A stretch of 64,000 nucleotides of DNA from Hyalella azteca (GCF_000764305.2 NW_025932638.1:1-64000); one strand, 5' to 3'; counted from the first letter of the stretch, positions 9,657 to 20,507 are shown. Numbers and translations are program-made. The notes: generated by a model not told the origin, from the letters alone.

Positions 9657-12600
9657 ATGAAGGCTCAGGACTACGATCAAATTGTGGAGGCTTTCAATTG
9701 CTACGCAGGAGCAGACGCAACGCAGCACCTCATTGACTCCTTCCCGCAGTGAGTAGCGTGTGGACTTGCTGGTTAACTAGAAATTTTCCCGCAATGTTCA
9801 TGGTGTCTGGGAGTAATTAACAGAGAGGAAGTGTTCATTATTGATTTCCGATCATGGGAATGGTGAACCTCTTTATTTTTTCTACCGTTGGTGGCAAAGT
9901 GGATTAGGTCTTAGAGTGGATGGCGTGAATTGACGCAGTTTGTGTTTTATAAAATCTTTTAACCGTTTGCAGTGAATGAAGTCGTATTTCAATGTGCTCT
10001 ATTTTAATATGAGGCAAGAATTGATTAATTAGTGAGCAATATTCTAAAATGTTACGTCTGTTGTACAGGTTTGAGCCCGCCGTACTGAGCAGCATAGTAG
10101 CACAGGAGGTGCAGAAGTACGTCAAATCAAACTACAAGAAGTTCGTCAATTCTCACAAGTCGGCGTCTTACTTCAAAAAGTGAGTTAACTTGACCCACGT
10201 CTTGTATATAGTGCGATTGCAACGGTTAGTTCTTAACAAATTATTTAAACATCACTAAATCAATAATAGAGAAAACGATATTGTTAATAATAGAACAGTT
10301 GGTCACCTTTGTTTGAAAGAACTTTACGACAATGTATTTGTTGCTTTTTATTGCTCCCTTTACTTTCGACTCTGGAGTATTACCTATTGTTTACGCAGAG
10401 GGGGAGATGAACATCGGCGAATAATGTTAGTATTTGTTTTGCTTGTACTGTTTGTGTGTAAAGAACGAGGATTTATTCCTATTTTTTACATAATTAATCG
10501 TTTTACAGATACACGAAAGCTGTAGAGCGCGGTGAAGGCCCGGGTATTCTACTGCATATGGCCACGAAAAGCATTTTCCCCCGGCTCTGCTGGCCAAGAT
10601 TGTGCTCGAGCGCTGGCTCCTCAGCCGCGACGAACTGAATGTTGCTGCCGGCGACGCTGTCCTCCCGCCTCGCAACCAAGCCTCTCCACCCGCTTCGTCT
10701 GTCCTCCAAGCCTCTCCTGGAATACCATCTCCTCCTAGCGGCAGCGCCGAAGTTGCCTCTTCAGATTCTGTGGCCAAAGAAGAAAATGGATGTAGCCAGC
10801 AAGACTCCTTGTCGAACTTCAGTAGCAGCCCCGTCAATATTCCTGACACATCAGCGAAGTTAGATAGTAGGAGACATTCACTGAACAATCTGAGCAGTCC
10901 GGGAATTGATCTATCAGCCGTTTTTACCAAACCGGAAAAAGGTGTATATTTATTTGATGGGACAGATAAAATTTGTAACATCGATATTACTGTTCCGTCT
11001 TCAAATTGTGAATCCATCCACACAGACAATAAACTGTCAGTGAACGAGTCACTGACGTTAAGTCCCAGTAACGAGGTGATGGGCACCCCTGACGTTCAGT
11101 TAATGTTAGGGCACACTTCTGACACCGCAGAGAAGCAAGCTGGTCCCAGCATCGGAAGCGTCGCACCTTCAGAGGCAGGAGACATGCGTGAAATGCAGTT
11201 CACTAACGACCTCACCGTACCGCTCTCTCGGAATTCCAGTTTAGCGAAGGACTCGAGGGAAGCTCAAGCAAATAATTCAGTGATGAAGACAACTACACGA
11301 ACCTGCGCAGCGTCAGGCAAGAGCGGCGCGGGCCTTCCTCTCAGCGAAAAGAAGAAAAACAGTAAGCTAATAATGCTCGGCCGTGCATTGCCGAAAAACC
11401 TCTGATGTGTTTACCAAATTTTTAATTAAGAATGTACGTATAATTAAATGCTAGGTAAGTTTTTTTAAACACTTTTTCTATGATTTCCAAATTCAATGTT
11501 ATTTAAAGATTCTATTTCAAGACATAAATGAAAATTTTATTACCTTGAATTTTTATTGTAACCGTGTTTCTGTCTTGTAGTTTACCTTTCTTTTCTACAA
11601 TGCCAATCCCTAAAACTGTGATCCTAGTTTCTTCAATTTTGTCTTATACTTCGAAGTTTGAACTGGAGTTTCTTCGTAGAGATATTCACTTATTCATTCT
11701 AAAATGTCTACAACCAAACGCACATTTTCCCTTACCAATATTCTGTTCATATTCACGTTGATGCTAATTCTCTTATCTATCCACTTATTTATGAGACTGA
11801 CAATTCAGCCGAATTTAATAAAGTTTGTACGTATCTACCACGAATCATCTCTTGTGTACTAAAGGATTATCACGTTTCAAGGTCAAGGTTGTCATGTATG
11901 GAACTATCGTCTTATGGTCATATATTTCAAACCTTTTCAATTTCATTGTTGCTTTGTACAGAACGACACGAACGGGAAGTTGACTTGACATATTATGAAA
12001 AAATAATTTAGAAGGCTGCATACAATGATTGCGTTTGAGCTGTTTGTTGATCGGCTACACGTGTGTTATGGCGTTTTATAATATTTTGTTCTTCTTTCAG
12101 CCAGCAGCAAGAGTCTCATCAACAAGATGCTGCGAGACACCTCCCTCATTCCTGACAAGATCCTCAGCTTTGAAGTGCATTTAGTAAGTGTATACCAAAA
12201 AAATATTACATTATATCTCTGCGATTTAGATGCGAGTCTGTTTTGAGACTGTTTTTTTAAATGCATTTGTTCTATATTTTCAAGTTCTAATGGAATTTCA
12301 CTAAAATAACTAGCAGCACTCTACTTTCTTTGATGCTTAATGATTCATATCATTAAAAGCACATACTACTCAAAGTCCTTGATTAATAATAGCANCGAGA
12401 TCTCGAACTAGTTGCTTCTCCTCAATTTCTGTGCCATCTGATGCCAAGTAGCGATGTGGCATCCCGATCTCAGATCGGTCTCTGTATCTCTGATGACGAG
12501 AGTGTCGTGTGATGACAAGAGTGTCGTGTGATGACAAGAGTGTCGTGTGATGGTTAGAGTGTCGTGTGATGGTGAGAGTGTCGTGTGATGGTGAGAGTGT

Positions 12601-14291
12601 CGTGTGATGGTCAGTGTCGTGTGATGAGAGTGTCGTGTGATTAGGAGAGTGTCGTGTGATTACGAGTGTCGTGTGATGACGAGAGTGTCGTGTGATGACG
12701 AGAGTGTCGTGTGATGGTGAGAGTGTCGTGTGATGACGAGAGTGTCGTGTGATGGTTAGAGTGTCGTGTGATGGTGAGAGTGTCGTGTGATGGTGAGAGT
12801 GTCGTGTGATGGTCACAGTGTCGTGGTGGTGAGAGTGTCGTGGTGTCGAGAGTGTCATGTGATGGTTAGAGTATCGTGACACAGAGTGTCGTGACACTGA
12901 GTGATGTGTTGGTATACACGGCACACAGTTCCATCGGGCACGAGTACGAGGAGCTGCTGAAGCGCAAGCTGCGGGAGCGCGGCGTGGGCTACCAGACGGA
13001 GGAGGAGCTACGCGCGCTGGGCTGCGACAAGACGCCCGACACACGCCTCGACGTTCCCATCGGTCCGGCTAATATACTATAAAATAGTATAATGTACTTG
13101 CTTAATATTAATAACGACTAATAACAATCGTAATTTGCTTTATTCGTTGAAAGTGTGTAAATGTTTTTGAAATTTAAATGTCCAGCAGTCCTGAATTTCA
13201 GTGGGATGATAATGATATTTTTCCCTATACTTCATTGTATTGACATGGGGTTGAAGTGTTGATGAGTTCTATTTAGTTCACATAAGTTACTCTTAACTCC
13301 TCAGTATTTATTGCATATATCTTTCAGGAGATACTTTCAAAAGAAGGCGTTAAAGATTGTATCTAATATAGATCTAATATCTAATAGATATCTAATAGAT
13401 CACATCATCTAATATAGATCTAATATCTAATAGATATCTAATAGATCACATCATCACAATATCTAATAGATCTAATAATATTGCTGGATTTGAAGTAGAG
13501 CCTTCTGGCTGCAACAGGCCGACATACGGCTGCAAATGTAATGGATAAATGCTGACCAGCAGTAGTTGGAATTTACATCAACTGGAATATTGTTTTTTCC
13601 TGCTTCCAAAGATTTTCCTGCTATACCTGGAAGTTCCTTAACGTTTTCACATGTTCGTAGACCTTGAGTCAATAGTTTCCTTACTTGAGTGTTTCCCAGC
13701 GCTGAAGTTTATTTCAGCTGTGCATCTCACTCATGAAATCAACTACTGTCATTCGAGTCACTCAGTCGAAATGTGAGAAACTACGTCTATCCTGACAGCA
13801 GTAGTCAAAGAGAAATTTACTTGCAGGTGTGGGAGGCCGAGTGGTGAACTGGATCGAGAGTAAAGCCTCGTTTGGTGACCGTGAGAACCATAGATCGTAT
13901 CTCAACGACCAGCTCTGGAGCTACTGGAACAGGTGACAACACTATACACCAGCTCCGTTGTTTGGTTACCCTTCCATTTACCAGCAACAAAATAATTTGT
14001 TAGACAAAACGTAGCAATATTCATGTTATTAAGTACTTACATATAATTAGTCTGCTCAAATTCCTAGTAATGAACTTATGTTCTTGAAATTTTCGTGCAT
14101 TTCGGTTGAATTATTTCTTTGTGAAATGCTCCACCAGGTTCGGTCCTGGTCTCGTCATTTACTGGTTTGGTTACATCGACGAACTCAATTACTTGGAGGA
14201 CAAAGGTATCCTCGTCAGGGATTGCTTCCCTGACGACATCGTCACTATGGACCCGCTGGCCGTCAAGACCTCAGGACTAAAGCATCTCTAA
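9657..14291 (+). CDS. CDIN1: CDAN1-interacting nuclease 1 (CDIN1/C15orf41) orthologue with large insert
   Basis: Seven exons are inferred: 9657-9748, 10069-10179, 10509-11361, 12101-12183, 12885-13062, 13827-13932 and 14138-14291. All phases agree if one missing base is allowed in exon 3, giving about 525 residues. Human CDIN1 is about 281; the excess is a Ser/Thr-rich insert. Family landmarks occur in order: '[11 protein letters not shown]', 'SLINKMLRD', '[11 protein letters not shown]', '[13 protein letters not shown]', '[10 protein letters not shown]', '[16 protein letters not shown]' and 'CFPDDIVT'. The PD...ExK residues of the PD-(D/E)XK nuclease fold (PD of DKTPD, E and K of ESK) are intact. 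The human protein binds codanin-1 and is mutated in congenital dyserythropoietic anaemia type I; its substrate is unsettled. AATAAA at 14333-14338 gives a polyadenylation signal 42 bases past the stop. The frameshift could be a sequencing error or true damage. Confidence 0.9.
9749..10068 (+). other. intron 1 of CDIN1
   Basis: The donor is gtgagt at 9749 and the acceptor ttgtacag ends at 10068. It contains no supported coding sequence. Confidence 0.8.
10180..10508 (+). other. intron 2 of CDIN1
   Basis: The donor is gtgagt at 10180 and the acceptor ttttacag ends at 10508. Joining exon 2 to exon 3 restores a Lys codon and reads '…[13 protein letters not shown]'. Confidence 0.8.
10509..11361 (+). 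other. CDIN1: CDIN1 exon 3 with frameshift and Ser/Thr-rich insert
   Basis: The first part (10509-10582) continues the conserved frame to 'HMATKSIF'. The conserved block '[12 protein letters not shown]' then appears one frame over, so a single base is missing in or near the T/C run at 10573-10583. After 'LLSRDELNV' about 245 residues rich in Ser, Pro, Thr and Asn follow, with no domain. The exon ends at a donor (aca|gtaagc, 11361/11362) whose phase exactly fits exon 4 and regenerates the family block '(T)[12 protein letters not shown]'. The insert lies between two helices that are nearly adjacent in human CDIN1. The open frame continues to a stop at 11405 if unspliced. Confidence 0.8.
11362..12100 (+). 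other. intron 3 of CDIN1
   Basis: The donor gtaagc and acceptor cttctttcag fit in phase. A 65-residue frame at 11564-11761 has no support. Confidence 0.7.
12370..12490 (-). mobile_element. non-LTR reverse transcriptase fragment in CDIN1 intron 4
   Basis: On the minus strand this short stretch reads '[13 protein letters not shown]' then 'QLVRDL-x-AIINQGL', the segment after the RT catalytic core in many non-LTR elements (the V-R/K-D-L-G-V motif). An N at 12395 falls on one codon. It directly borders the minisatellite. It is a small, dead fragment. Confidence 0.65.
12490..12884. repeat. minisatellite 'gagtgtcgtgtgatg' in CDIN1 intron 4
   Basis: More than 20 imperfect copies of a 15-19-base unit (gagtgtcgtgtgatg plus gtga, gttа-like or acga spacers) fill the end of the intron. 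The terminal units run into the exon 5 boundary, whose first codons are themselves unit-like (agtgtcgtgacactgagtg). Frames through this array on the minus strand encode a periodic His/Thr/Ser peptide and are artefacts of the repeat. Confidence 0.9.
12885..13062 (+). other. CDIN1: CDIN1 exon 5, boundary inside minisatellite, unusual donor
   Basis: The acceptor is gacacag ending at 12884. The first codons read '[13 protein letters not shown]' and then '[12 protein letters not shown]', aligning in length with the conserved region before the IGHE block. The donor is g|gtccgg at 13063, a poor match after GT, but the phase is exact: joining to exon 6 gives '[16 protein letters not shown]', colinear with the family. 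The polypyrimidine tract of this intron is replaced by the repeat, so splice strength may be poor. Confidence 0.7.
13063..13826 (+). other. intron 5 of CDIN1
   Basis: It contains a duplicated block of about 47 bases rich in 'ctaatagat' (13358-13455). No coding sequence is supported. Confidence 0.6.
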
Positions 14292-14332
14292 ACTGGCTGT
14301 CAGTCTACTTTATTACGAGCAATTTTTTGATG

Positions 14333-14338
14333 AATAAA
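14333..14338 (+). terminator. polyadenylation signal of CDIN1
   Basis: A canonical AATAAA lies 42 bases after the stop codon at 14289-14291 and is followed by a T-rich stretch. Confidence 0.65.
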
Positions 14339-14341
14339 TAC

Positions 14342-15480
14342 TTAACAATTTTCTAATTTCTTTAATTTTTCATTTATAGCTTGGCATTTGTGCAAAGCGT
14401 GATGGTTATAGTGTTCCCTATGAACCGTTTGGCAAAGGACACTTCATTCAATAATATCTCAGATTTATTGCCTCCTTTCAGTGTAACTCAAACTGCAGTT
14501 TTCTTCACCACTTCATCGTACCTTCAGGAATTCTCACCCGCAGCACCAATTAACCGTGCTAAGGTTTTCTCGAAACTACGCTCTTAGGTAAAAGAATTAT
14601 CTCGGCTTTCTTAGGTGCTTTTGTATTTATAACAGGGTTAGTAGCTGCAGCTCAATTGTGTTTGAAGTAAAACACTTAATTAACTTTTTTGACACCACGT
14701 TTTGTACGAATGAAACAACTTTCTGGAATAAAATTTTTATTACTATTTACTCAGTTATACTCATAGAAGGGGATACACTAACTTTGGCACAGAAATATTT
14801 TTGTATTGTTCCTGAACATATTTGTTCAGAATGGGCGTTGGTTAGCACGATTTAAGATGCATTATAATATTCAAAAAATATGATTAGAAATGGCCCTTCT
14901 ATGGAAATAACATGTTAATTTAAAATGGTAGGTAGTTTCTTACAGGATAACACACCGATCATTAGACCCTGATTATATCATCCATGCGTTAAGTTAGTGC
15001 ACTGAAAATTCTCAAGCTGACTGCGTTGTCTTCAAATAGAACTGTGGGCGTCCACGCATTTTTTGCAACGACCGTACACCAGTACGCGTTTGATCTTCCG
15101 TCATATTATTGAGAATCCTTTCTGTACATGAATGCATCTCAGTTAATTGTTTGGTTTTACACTAATCAAAAATCATTGATACGCACTAAAACGAAAAGAT
15201 AGATTTATAATACCGCACGAAAAAATAACGTTACAACCAAGGAAAATCTTGAGCCTGTTAGGCACGTTCACTGAATGCTTATGCTAATTAAATTTCATCA
15301 TTATATCACAAAAATCTCGTATAAAAAAAACTTAGCACTAGAAATTGTACGAAAAACTCAAAAATCGAGTCTGGGTGAAGGCAGTACATTTAGTGTCTTT
15401 AGCCTTGCATGCTGAGGGGCTGAGTTCACCGGTCTTGAACTTTGTTGGGTAGGTTAAACGAAAGAACGTTCCTTGCAGTC
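14342..15480. other. interval between converging CDIN1 and ligase-like gene A
   Basis: This is AT-rich and noncoding. Small frames at 14381-14587 and 14658-14855 lack support. It should contain the 3' ends of both convergent transcripts. Confidence 0.45.
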
Positions 15481-16989
15481 TCAGATCTTGGCCGGCGATC
15501 CCATTTCCAACCTCCTCAGAACATCCACCACATTTTGAGATGAAGAGGAGAAAGGACCAAAGACAGCGGGAAAGTTGTTCCTCACTTGCGAAAGTTCAAA
15601 GCTCTTGGATTTATCCTGAACATCAAGCCACTCAAACCAGTAGTCGGATAACTGCTGCCAACACTGCAGTTGTTCGCTGCTTGTTTGCAACCAATCACGC
15701 AGTTCTTCCATTCTTCTACGGGATTTTCCCTTTGCCTCTTCCAAAGTTTTCTGCGGATTTTTTGCAGATTTTTTGGAAACATACCTGTAGGATGCTTGTT
15801 GACGTAATGCTCTCAAATGAATATAAAACTGCGATTTCAGTTTCAGGATGCCGATCGTATTCCTGTTTGAGTCTTCATAGTAGCAAACGATGCCTTCAGT
15901 GTTCCATTTTAATCTAGTTTCCAAGAAGAGGTTCTTCGCAGCAATATACTCCACGCACTCGTACTGGGTTACACAAAAGCCCAGCATGCTGAAGAACTGC
16001 AGAGTAGTTTCCTCTGGTAGCGCCGTCAGGGATTGACAGTCTTCTTGCGGAGGAGGTGTAAGTGCAATGACCACCAACTCATCCTGAGACAAAGACCCGA
16101 ATGAAACCACGTGCTGGTGATCTGGCAACTTTATTTCGCACACCAGCGTTGTTCTTGTGTGGTGGAAAAATATTTGGAGCCAAGATGCCGTGAAACTCTC
16201 CAGGCTTTGCCACTTCTTTAAGAATGCCAATGCGATGCGACTCGCTATCGAGTACCGTTCTTCGGTGTAGTGGCTGATATCTTCTTCAGTCTGAAACACA
16301 AGGTGGACATTTTTGGATCCTGCGATGAAGTAAAACTCATTCCCGATGAACCTTCCACTCACATGTGCCATTTCGCCATTGATTTTCTCGGTAGCTACCA
16401 CAAGCTTGGACTCGTGAGGCGGTTTGAGGAAATATTTATCCCTTTCGAAATCTTGCGAGGAGCTCGAACCCTTGCGATGCGGATGATACGCTTGGTCCGT
16501 ATCGTCGTCGTCTTCAGGGGTAGCGCCAGGGAACTTTCTGAGGGCGCAAATCACGACATCTTCCATCACTTGCAATCCAGTCTCATCGCGAATTGATAAT
16601 AAAGTAAGCCCTCTCGGAATGTGTGCTCGTAATATTTCATGTTTAGAATACAATTCTTCATCTGGGCCGTGAGATTTAATGCTTATGTCTCTGATGTATA
16701 CGCTTAAATTATTACGTAACTTAACACAAGGTGCTTCTCTCGCGACTTCCTTTATCAATTTGTTTTGTAAACATTCATTTATCTTGCTTACAAACCAATC
16801 TTCAATTCTATTGTGCACATACATATTTCCATTGATTACATTTTTTGGGCATTTTCCTATGCCATCTCCTCTGGGTAAACGACACAAACATTGAACCAAA
16901 TAGTCCACTACTTGTTTGCCGCTAGAAACTCTTATTCCTTTGTAAAGAAACTGCTTTATACGAGCTAAATATTCTACTCTTTCAGACAT
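15481..16989 (-). CDS. RNA-ligase-like nucleotidyltransferase, paralogue A (502 aa)
   Basis: A single uninterrupted exon starts at ATG 16989-16987. The covalent nucleotidyltransferase motifs occur in order: motif I 'EKINGE' (Lys202), a motif Ia-like 'GSKN' (224-227), motif III-like 'VCEIKLP' (Glu285), motif IV 'EGIVCYYED' (Glu365) and motif V 'ILKLKS' (Lys383, Lys385). The 18-residue step from the motif IV Glu to the first motif V Lys resembles fungal Trl1/T4 Rnl1-type ligases as I recall them. A basic helical C-terminus follows, after 'HLRALRQQA'. Such enzymes adenylate a Lys and then seal RNA 5'-phosphate and 3'-OH ends. Residues 1-85 are not recognised, and an acidic run (159-163) interrupts the middle. 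An intronless gene among intron-rich ones suggests retroposition or transfer. Activity is inferred from motifs only. Confidence 0.8.
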   Translation of the reverse strand: MSERVEYLARIKQFLYKGIRVSSGKQVVDYLVQCLCRLPRGDGIGKCPKNVINGNMYVHNRIEDWFVSKINECLQNKLIKEVAREAPCVKLRNNLSVYIRDISIKSHGPDEELYSKHEILRAHIPRGLTLLSIRDETGLQVMEDVVICALRKFPGATPEDDDDTDQAYHPHRKGSSSSQDFERDKYFLKPPHESKLVVATEKINGEMAHVSGRFIGNEFYFIAGSKNVHLVFQTEEDISHYTEERYSIASRIALAFLKKWQSLESFTASWLQIFFHHTRTTLVCEIKLPDHQHVVSFGSLSQDELVVIALTPPPQEDCQSLTALPEETTLQFFSMLGFCVTQYECVEYIAAKNLFLETRLKWNTEGIVCYYEDSNRNTIGILKLKSQFYIHLRALRQQASYRYVSKKSAKNPQKTLEEAKGKSRRRMEELRDWLQTSSEQLQCWQQLSDYWFEWLDVQDKSKSFELSQVRNNFPAVFGPFSSSSQNVVDVLRRLEMGSPAKI

Positions 16990-17214
16990 GATTTGAACTC
17001 TAAAGCTTCACTCAGCAGATTATGTATTTTTTATCGTTTTTTCTGGTTAATTCAATTATATGATATTCTTAAATTACATGAGTTACGATTTGAACTTTAT
17101 TTTCAAAAAGATTTACTGGAAGCGACTGTCCGGTAGCGAAGAACGTGAATACTTGCGACATCTCCAGTTCCTTTTGTACCTAAATGAAGGAGGAGCATCG
17201 GTAAATTGACATGT
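16990..17214. other. upstream region of ligase-like gene A
   Basis: This should hold the minus-strand promoter of gene A. No TATA/Inr pair as clear as that of gene B is visible. Confidence 0.35.
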
Positions 17215-17575
17215 ACAGTAATGACTTGGTGGGAAAGACTCACAGTGAAATAGACATTCGACAAATGTTGCCTGGGTCAAGAAGATGCATTGTTATATGG
17301 ACTTAACAGTAATGACCTAGGTGAAGGCGCATTGTTATGTAGATATTAATAGTAGAGTTTTGGGTGAAGAAGACCCATTGTTATATAGACTTTAACAGTA
17401 GTGGCCTGGGGAAGACGCATTGTTATATAGACATTAATAGTAATGACCTGGGTGAAGACGCATTGTTATATAGATATTAATAGTAGAGTTTTAGGTGAAG
17501 AAGAGGCTTGGTTATAGAAACATTTACAATAGTGGCATGGGTGAAGAAGACCCATAATTAGAGTATTCGACAGAA
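17215..17575. repeat. imperfect tandem array, unit about 57-60 bases
   Basis: About six copies share 'gaagacgcattgttatatag', then 'attaatagtaatgacctggg' or 'attaatagtagagttttggg'. Alternation of the two variants suggests a higher-order dimer. Confidence 0.8.
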
Positions 17576-20037
17576 GGCATGATGAAAATGCATAGCCGGA
17601 GTTGGTGTGTCATGATAATTTCTGTCCTTAATAAAAACGAAATAGTTAATGAAATTATTCAAAAAGTTTCAAATAATATTTAAGTCAAGTTTTCATGAGT
17701 AATCGAGATTAAACTAGTAAAAAGAGGCACTTGGAAATACCGCTAGTTGTGCGGTAAAAACTTACTGCCGAGTACAAAAAAGAACTCAAATTTTCAGAAA
17801 GCTACAGGGAAATATAATCATTTCATTAGTGCCAAAAAAATAATTCATTGTTTGAACGACAAAGAGCTTTAAAAATAACTATGCATAATATCGCATCGAA
17901 CGATATTATGATTAATATCAGTTACGCAAGTAAGTCTAAAAGTATCAACGTTTTATTTTTTCCATAAATCTTATAGCATCATTGGTCCATACGACAAGGC
18001 CACTACCTAATCTAGCGGAGGCAGCGGCTACTTTTACAGAGCCAGCGAACGTTCTGAGCCATTATTGCCGTCAACCGCCACTAACACTAATCCTGCCGTT
18101 ATTTTTTGATCTACTCAAAAACTCTCTACCTTCAATTTAGTCAAAAATTGTGCGACGTGACAGGTCACAAACATTCAACAGTATCTAAATAAATGAAGGT
18201 AGGAGTTTTGTTGCAATTAGAATACCAAATTTTTATAATTTGTTTAATTCATTACCTCTGAAATTAAACATTTGGCAAACATTTTTCGTGCAATGCGTAA
18301 GCATCAATACATGTCCTGGGTAATGGATAGAAAAGTTACTTTATTTATTCCTCTATACTCTATAGCTACTAACATCACTGCAAGCACCCATAACATTTGG
18401 TGAACAAGTATACACCCTAGCCATACTGAGAAACATCTGATTGTTTATTGCTATTGGAACAATTTAACCTGATATCTATGATATATATGGCACTTGGGGA
18501 ATATGATAAATATGATTAATATTTCTAGAAATTAAAATGCAAATCGAAATAAGGTTTACGCATGCGCTCCTTTCCTTTGCAAGCAAATTACTTCAATAAC
18601 CACAGAGCTTTAAAGCTAAATTAGACAGACCACTTTCACTCAAAAATTGACAGCTTCTCTTACTCACAGAAATGAAGATACTCCTCAATCACGGGTGTTT
18701 TTCTTATTCTCTTGGTTATTTCGTGGAAACGATGAGCCGAACGAAACACGTAGTGCCTCTCTAACCTCTTGGTAACCACTGAAGACAGACTGACACATGC
18801 ATCTGTATATAAGCTATATTATTATAGCCTCTTCATCAACTCGATAACGGCTGCACAAAAGTGACCGAAAAATTAAATGTTCATACAAAATTGACAAATC
18901 CGAATGGATAAAGCTCGCTTGGATCAACTCCCAAGGCAAGCATTCCAAAATCCGTTACCGTTCGTTCGAACGAATTTGTCCTAACATTTTAAGTTAGTTC
19001 GTTACACGCATGTAGCAGGTCTGTACATTGGTGTTGCAATCAAACCTTTATGTACTCTTTTATTGTGTCTTGAATTGCTGATGAATGAGAGACATAAAAA
19101 AGGAACCAAGCATATATCACTAAATCAGCAGTGGAGTTAGCAGTAAAGTTTGGCTTGTGGTAGCACATTCATAATAATGTTTTACAAGCCTGATATTTCA
19201 AGACAGTTTTCACGAATCAGGATGGTACTTGAATGAGAAACCAATTTATGATTTAGAATTATAATAGGCACTTGATAGTTATTTTTTTTTAAATTTGAAC
19301 CTGTCACCGCCAATTTGATTAAAACTAAAATATCTTTAATTCTACTTAAATTTTCATATAATGATGATTGATATGCGACGTGGATGCAAATCCTTCCTAT
19401 AGCCAATGTACAAATAATAGGAATTGTTAAGGTGGATTTCAAAACCTAACTATTTAAAATAAATGACAAGAATAAACAGCAGCTATAGTGATGAGTGGTA
19501 GGGGCTCGTAAGGTTCAAAGTGCACATGCAACCGAGTCACCAGACTCGTGTAATGCATAGGCTATAATTTGTAGTCGGTATGCTAACCGGACCTACTTCC
19601 CTGGACAATGTCTAATTTCAAATACGGCCTAATTACCACGTTTTTACCATGTTTTATTTTTAACACGTTTTTCTTAGTTTCGCTTCGTCTCTGTCTGTCA
19701 TCAAAAATTCAAACTTTAATTTAGAGCACTTTTGAAGATCCTAGAAACTTGAAATTTGGTATGCATGCTTATGCTGCCTAACAATTCAAGATTTGATCAT
19801 CAGAAGTAATAATTAAAAAAACCAAAAAAAAAAAAACACTAAAAATTCACTTTTGGGAATCGAGTTTTTTTTTTTTGGCGAACATCCAGAGTTGCCAACC
19901 CTGGAAAATGATTTGAATTGCTAAAATTGCTAAACTAAAAGGTAGAAAATAAATAAATATAAAAACATTTAAAAAACCACGTTTTTCTGGAGGTTACAAA
20001 ACTAAAAACAATGAAAGAAAAACAAATAAAAAAACTT
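17576..20037. other. noncoding interval
   Basis: About 2.4 kb of AT-rich sequence with no supported gene. 'aaaaccacg' and 'cacgttttt' motifs near 19640-19990 anticipate the inverted repeat at 20038. Confidence 0.45.
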
Positions 20038-20175
20038 TTAAAAACCATGTTTTCTTAACGGACAAAAAAGAAAAACAATAACTCTTACATAAAATTAAAG
20101 TTATGTAAAATGTTATGTAATGTTATGTAAGAATAAATTTTTTCTTATTGCCCGTTAAGAAAACGTGGTTTTTAC
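20038..20175. repeat. inverted repeat (hairpin) of about 50-bp arms
   Basis: The left arm (20038-20090, 'aaaaaccatgttttcttaac') and the reverse complement of the right arm (about 20123-20175) match well. The loop repeats 'ttatgtaa' several times. It resembles a small MITE-like hairpin element; no ends or target duplications were fixed. Confidence 0.6.
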
Positions 20176-20208
20176 AGTTTTTTTTATTTGTTTTATTTCC
20201 TATGCACA

Positions 20209-20469
20209 CCGCAGAGAGTTGTGTTACATTTGGTACATTTTTGTTAAATTTGTGTTGCTTTATTGCATACGTATTTCATTTAGTGTTGCTTTGTATTCAA
20301 CAAATTTTCGTTTCTGTTTCTCTGTTGTGTATGTATCCTAATTCTTAATTGTTGCTCTGTTGTATAGGCATTTCAGTTTGTGCGTTGATTTGTTACATGT
20401 GTATTGCAGTTTGTTGCTTTGTTACATATGTATTGCAGTTTGTGTTGCTTTGTTACATATGTATTGCAG
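20209..20469. repeat. degenerate tandem array 'gttgctttgttacatatgta'
   Basis: Units of about 28-32 bases become more regular toward the right end, stopping precisely at the adapter. Confidence 0.7.
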
Positions 20470-20507
20470 CTGTCTCTTATACACATCTAGATGTGTATAA
20501 GAGACAG
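20470..20507. other. Nextera mate-pair junction adapter, full 38 bases (artefact)
   Basis: A perfect mosaic end (CTGTCTCTTATACACATCT) and its reverse complement abut. Translation gives the contaminant signature 'SYTHLDVYKRQ' in one frame and 'MCIRDR' in another, so the two frames here are not genes. It sits between two unrelated tandem arrays, so the join is doubtful. Confidence 0.99.

Noticed and set aside
12370..13044. A 224-residue minus-strand His/Thr/Ser-rich protein
   Set aside because: It is the antisense of CDIN1 exon 5 plus the minisatellite plus an RT fragment.
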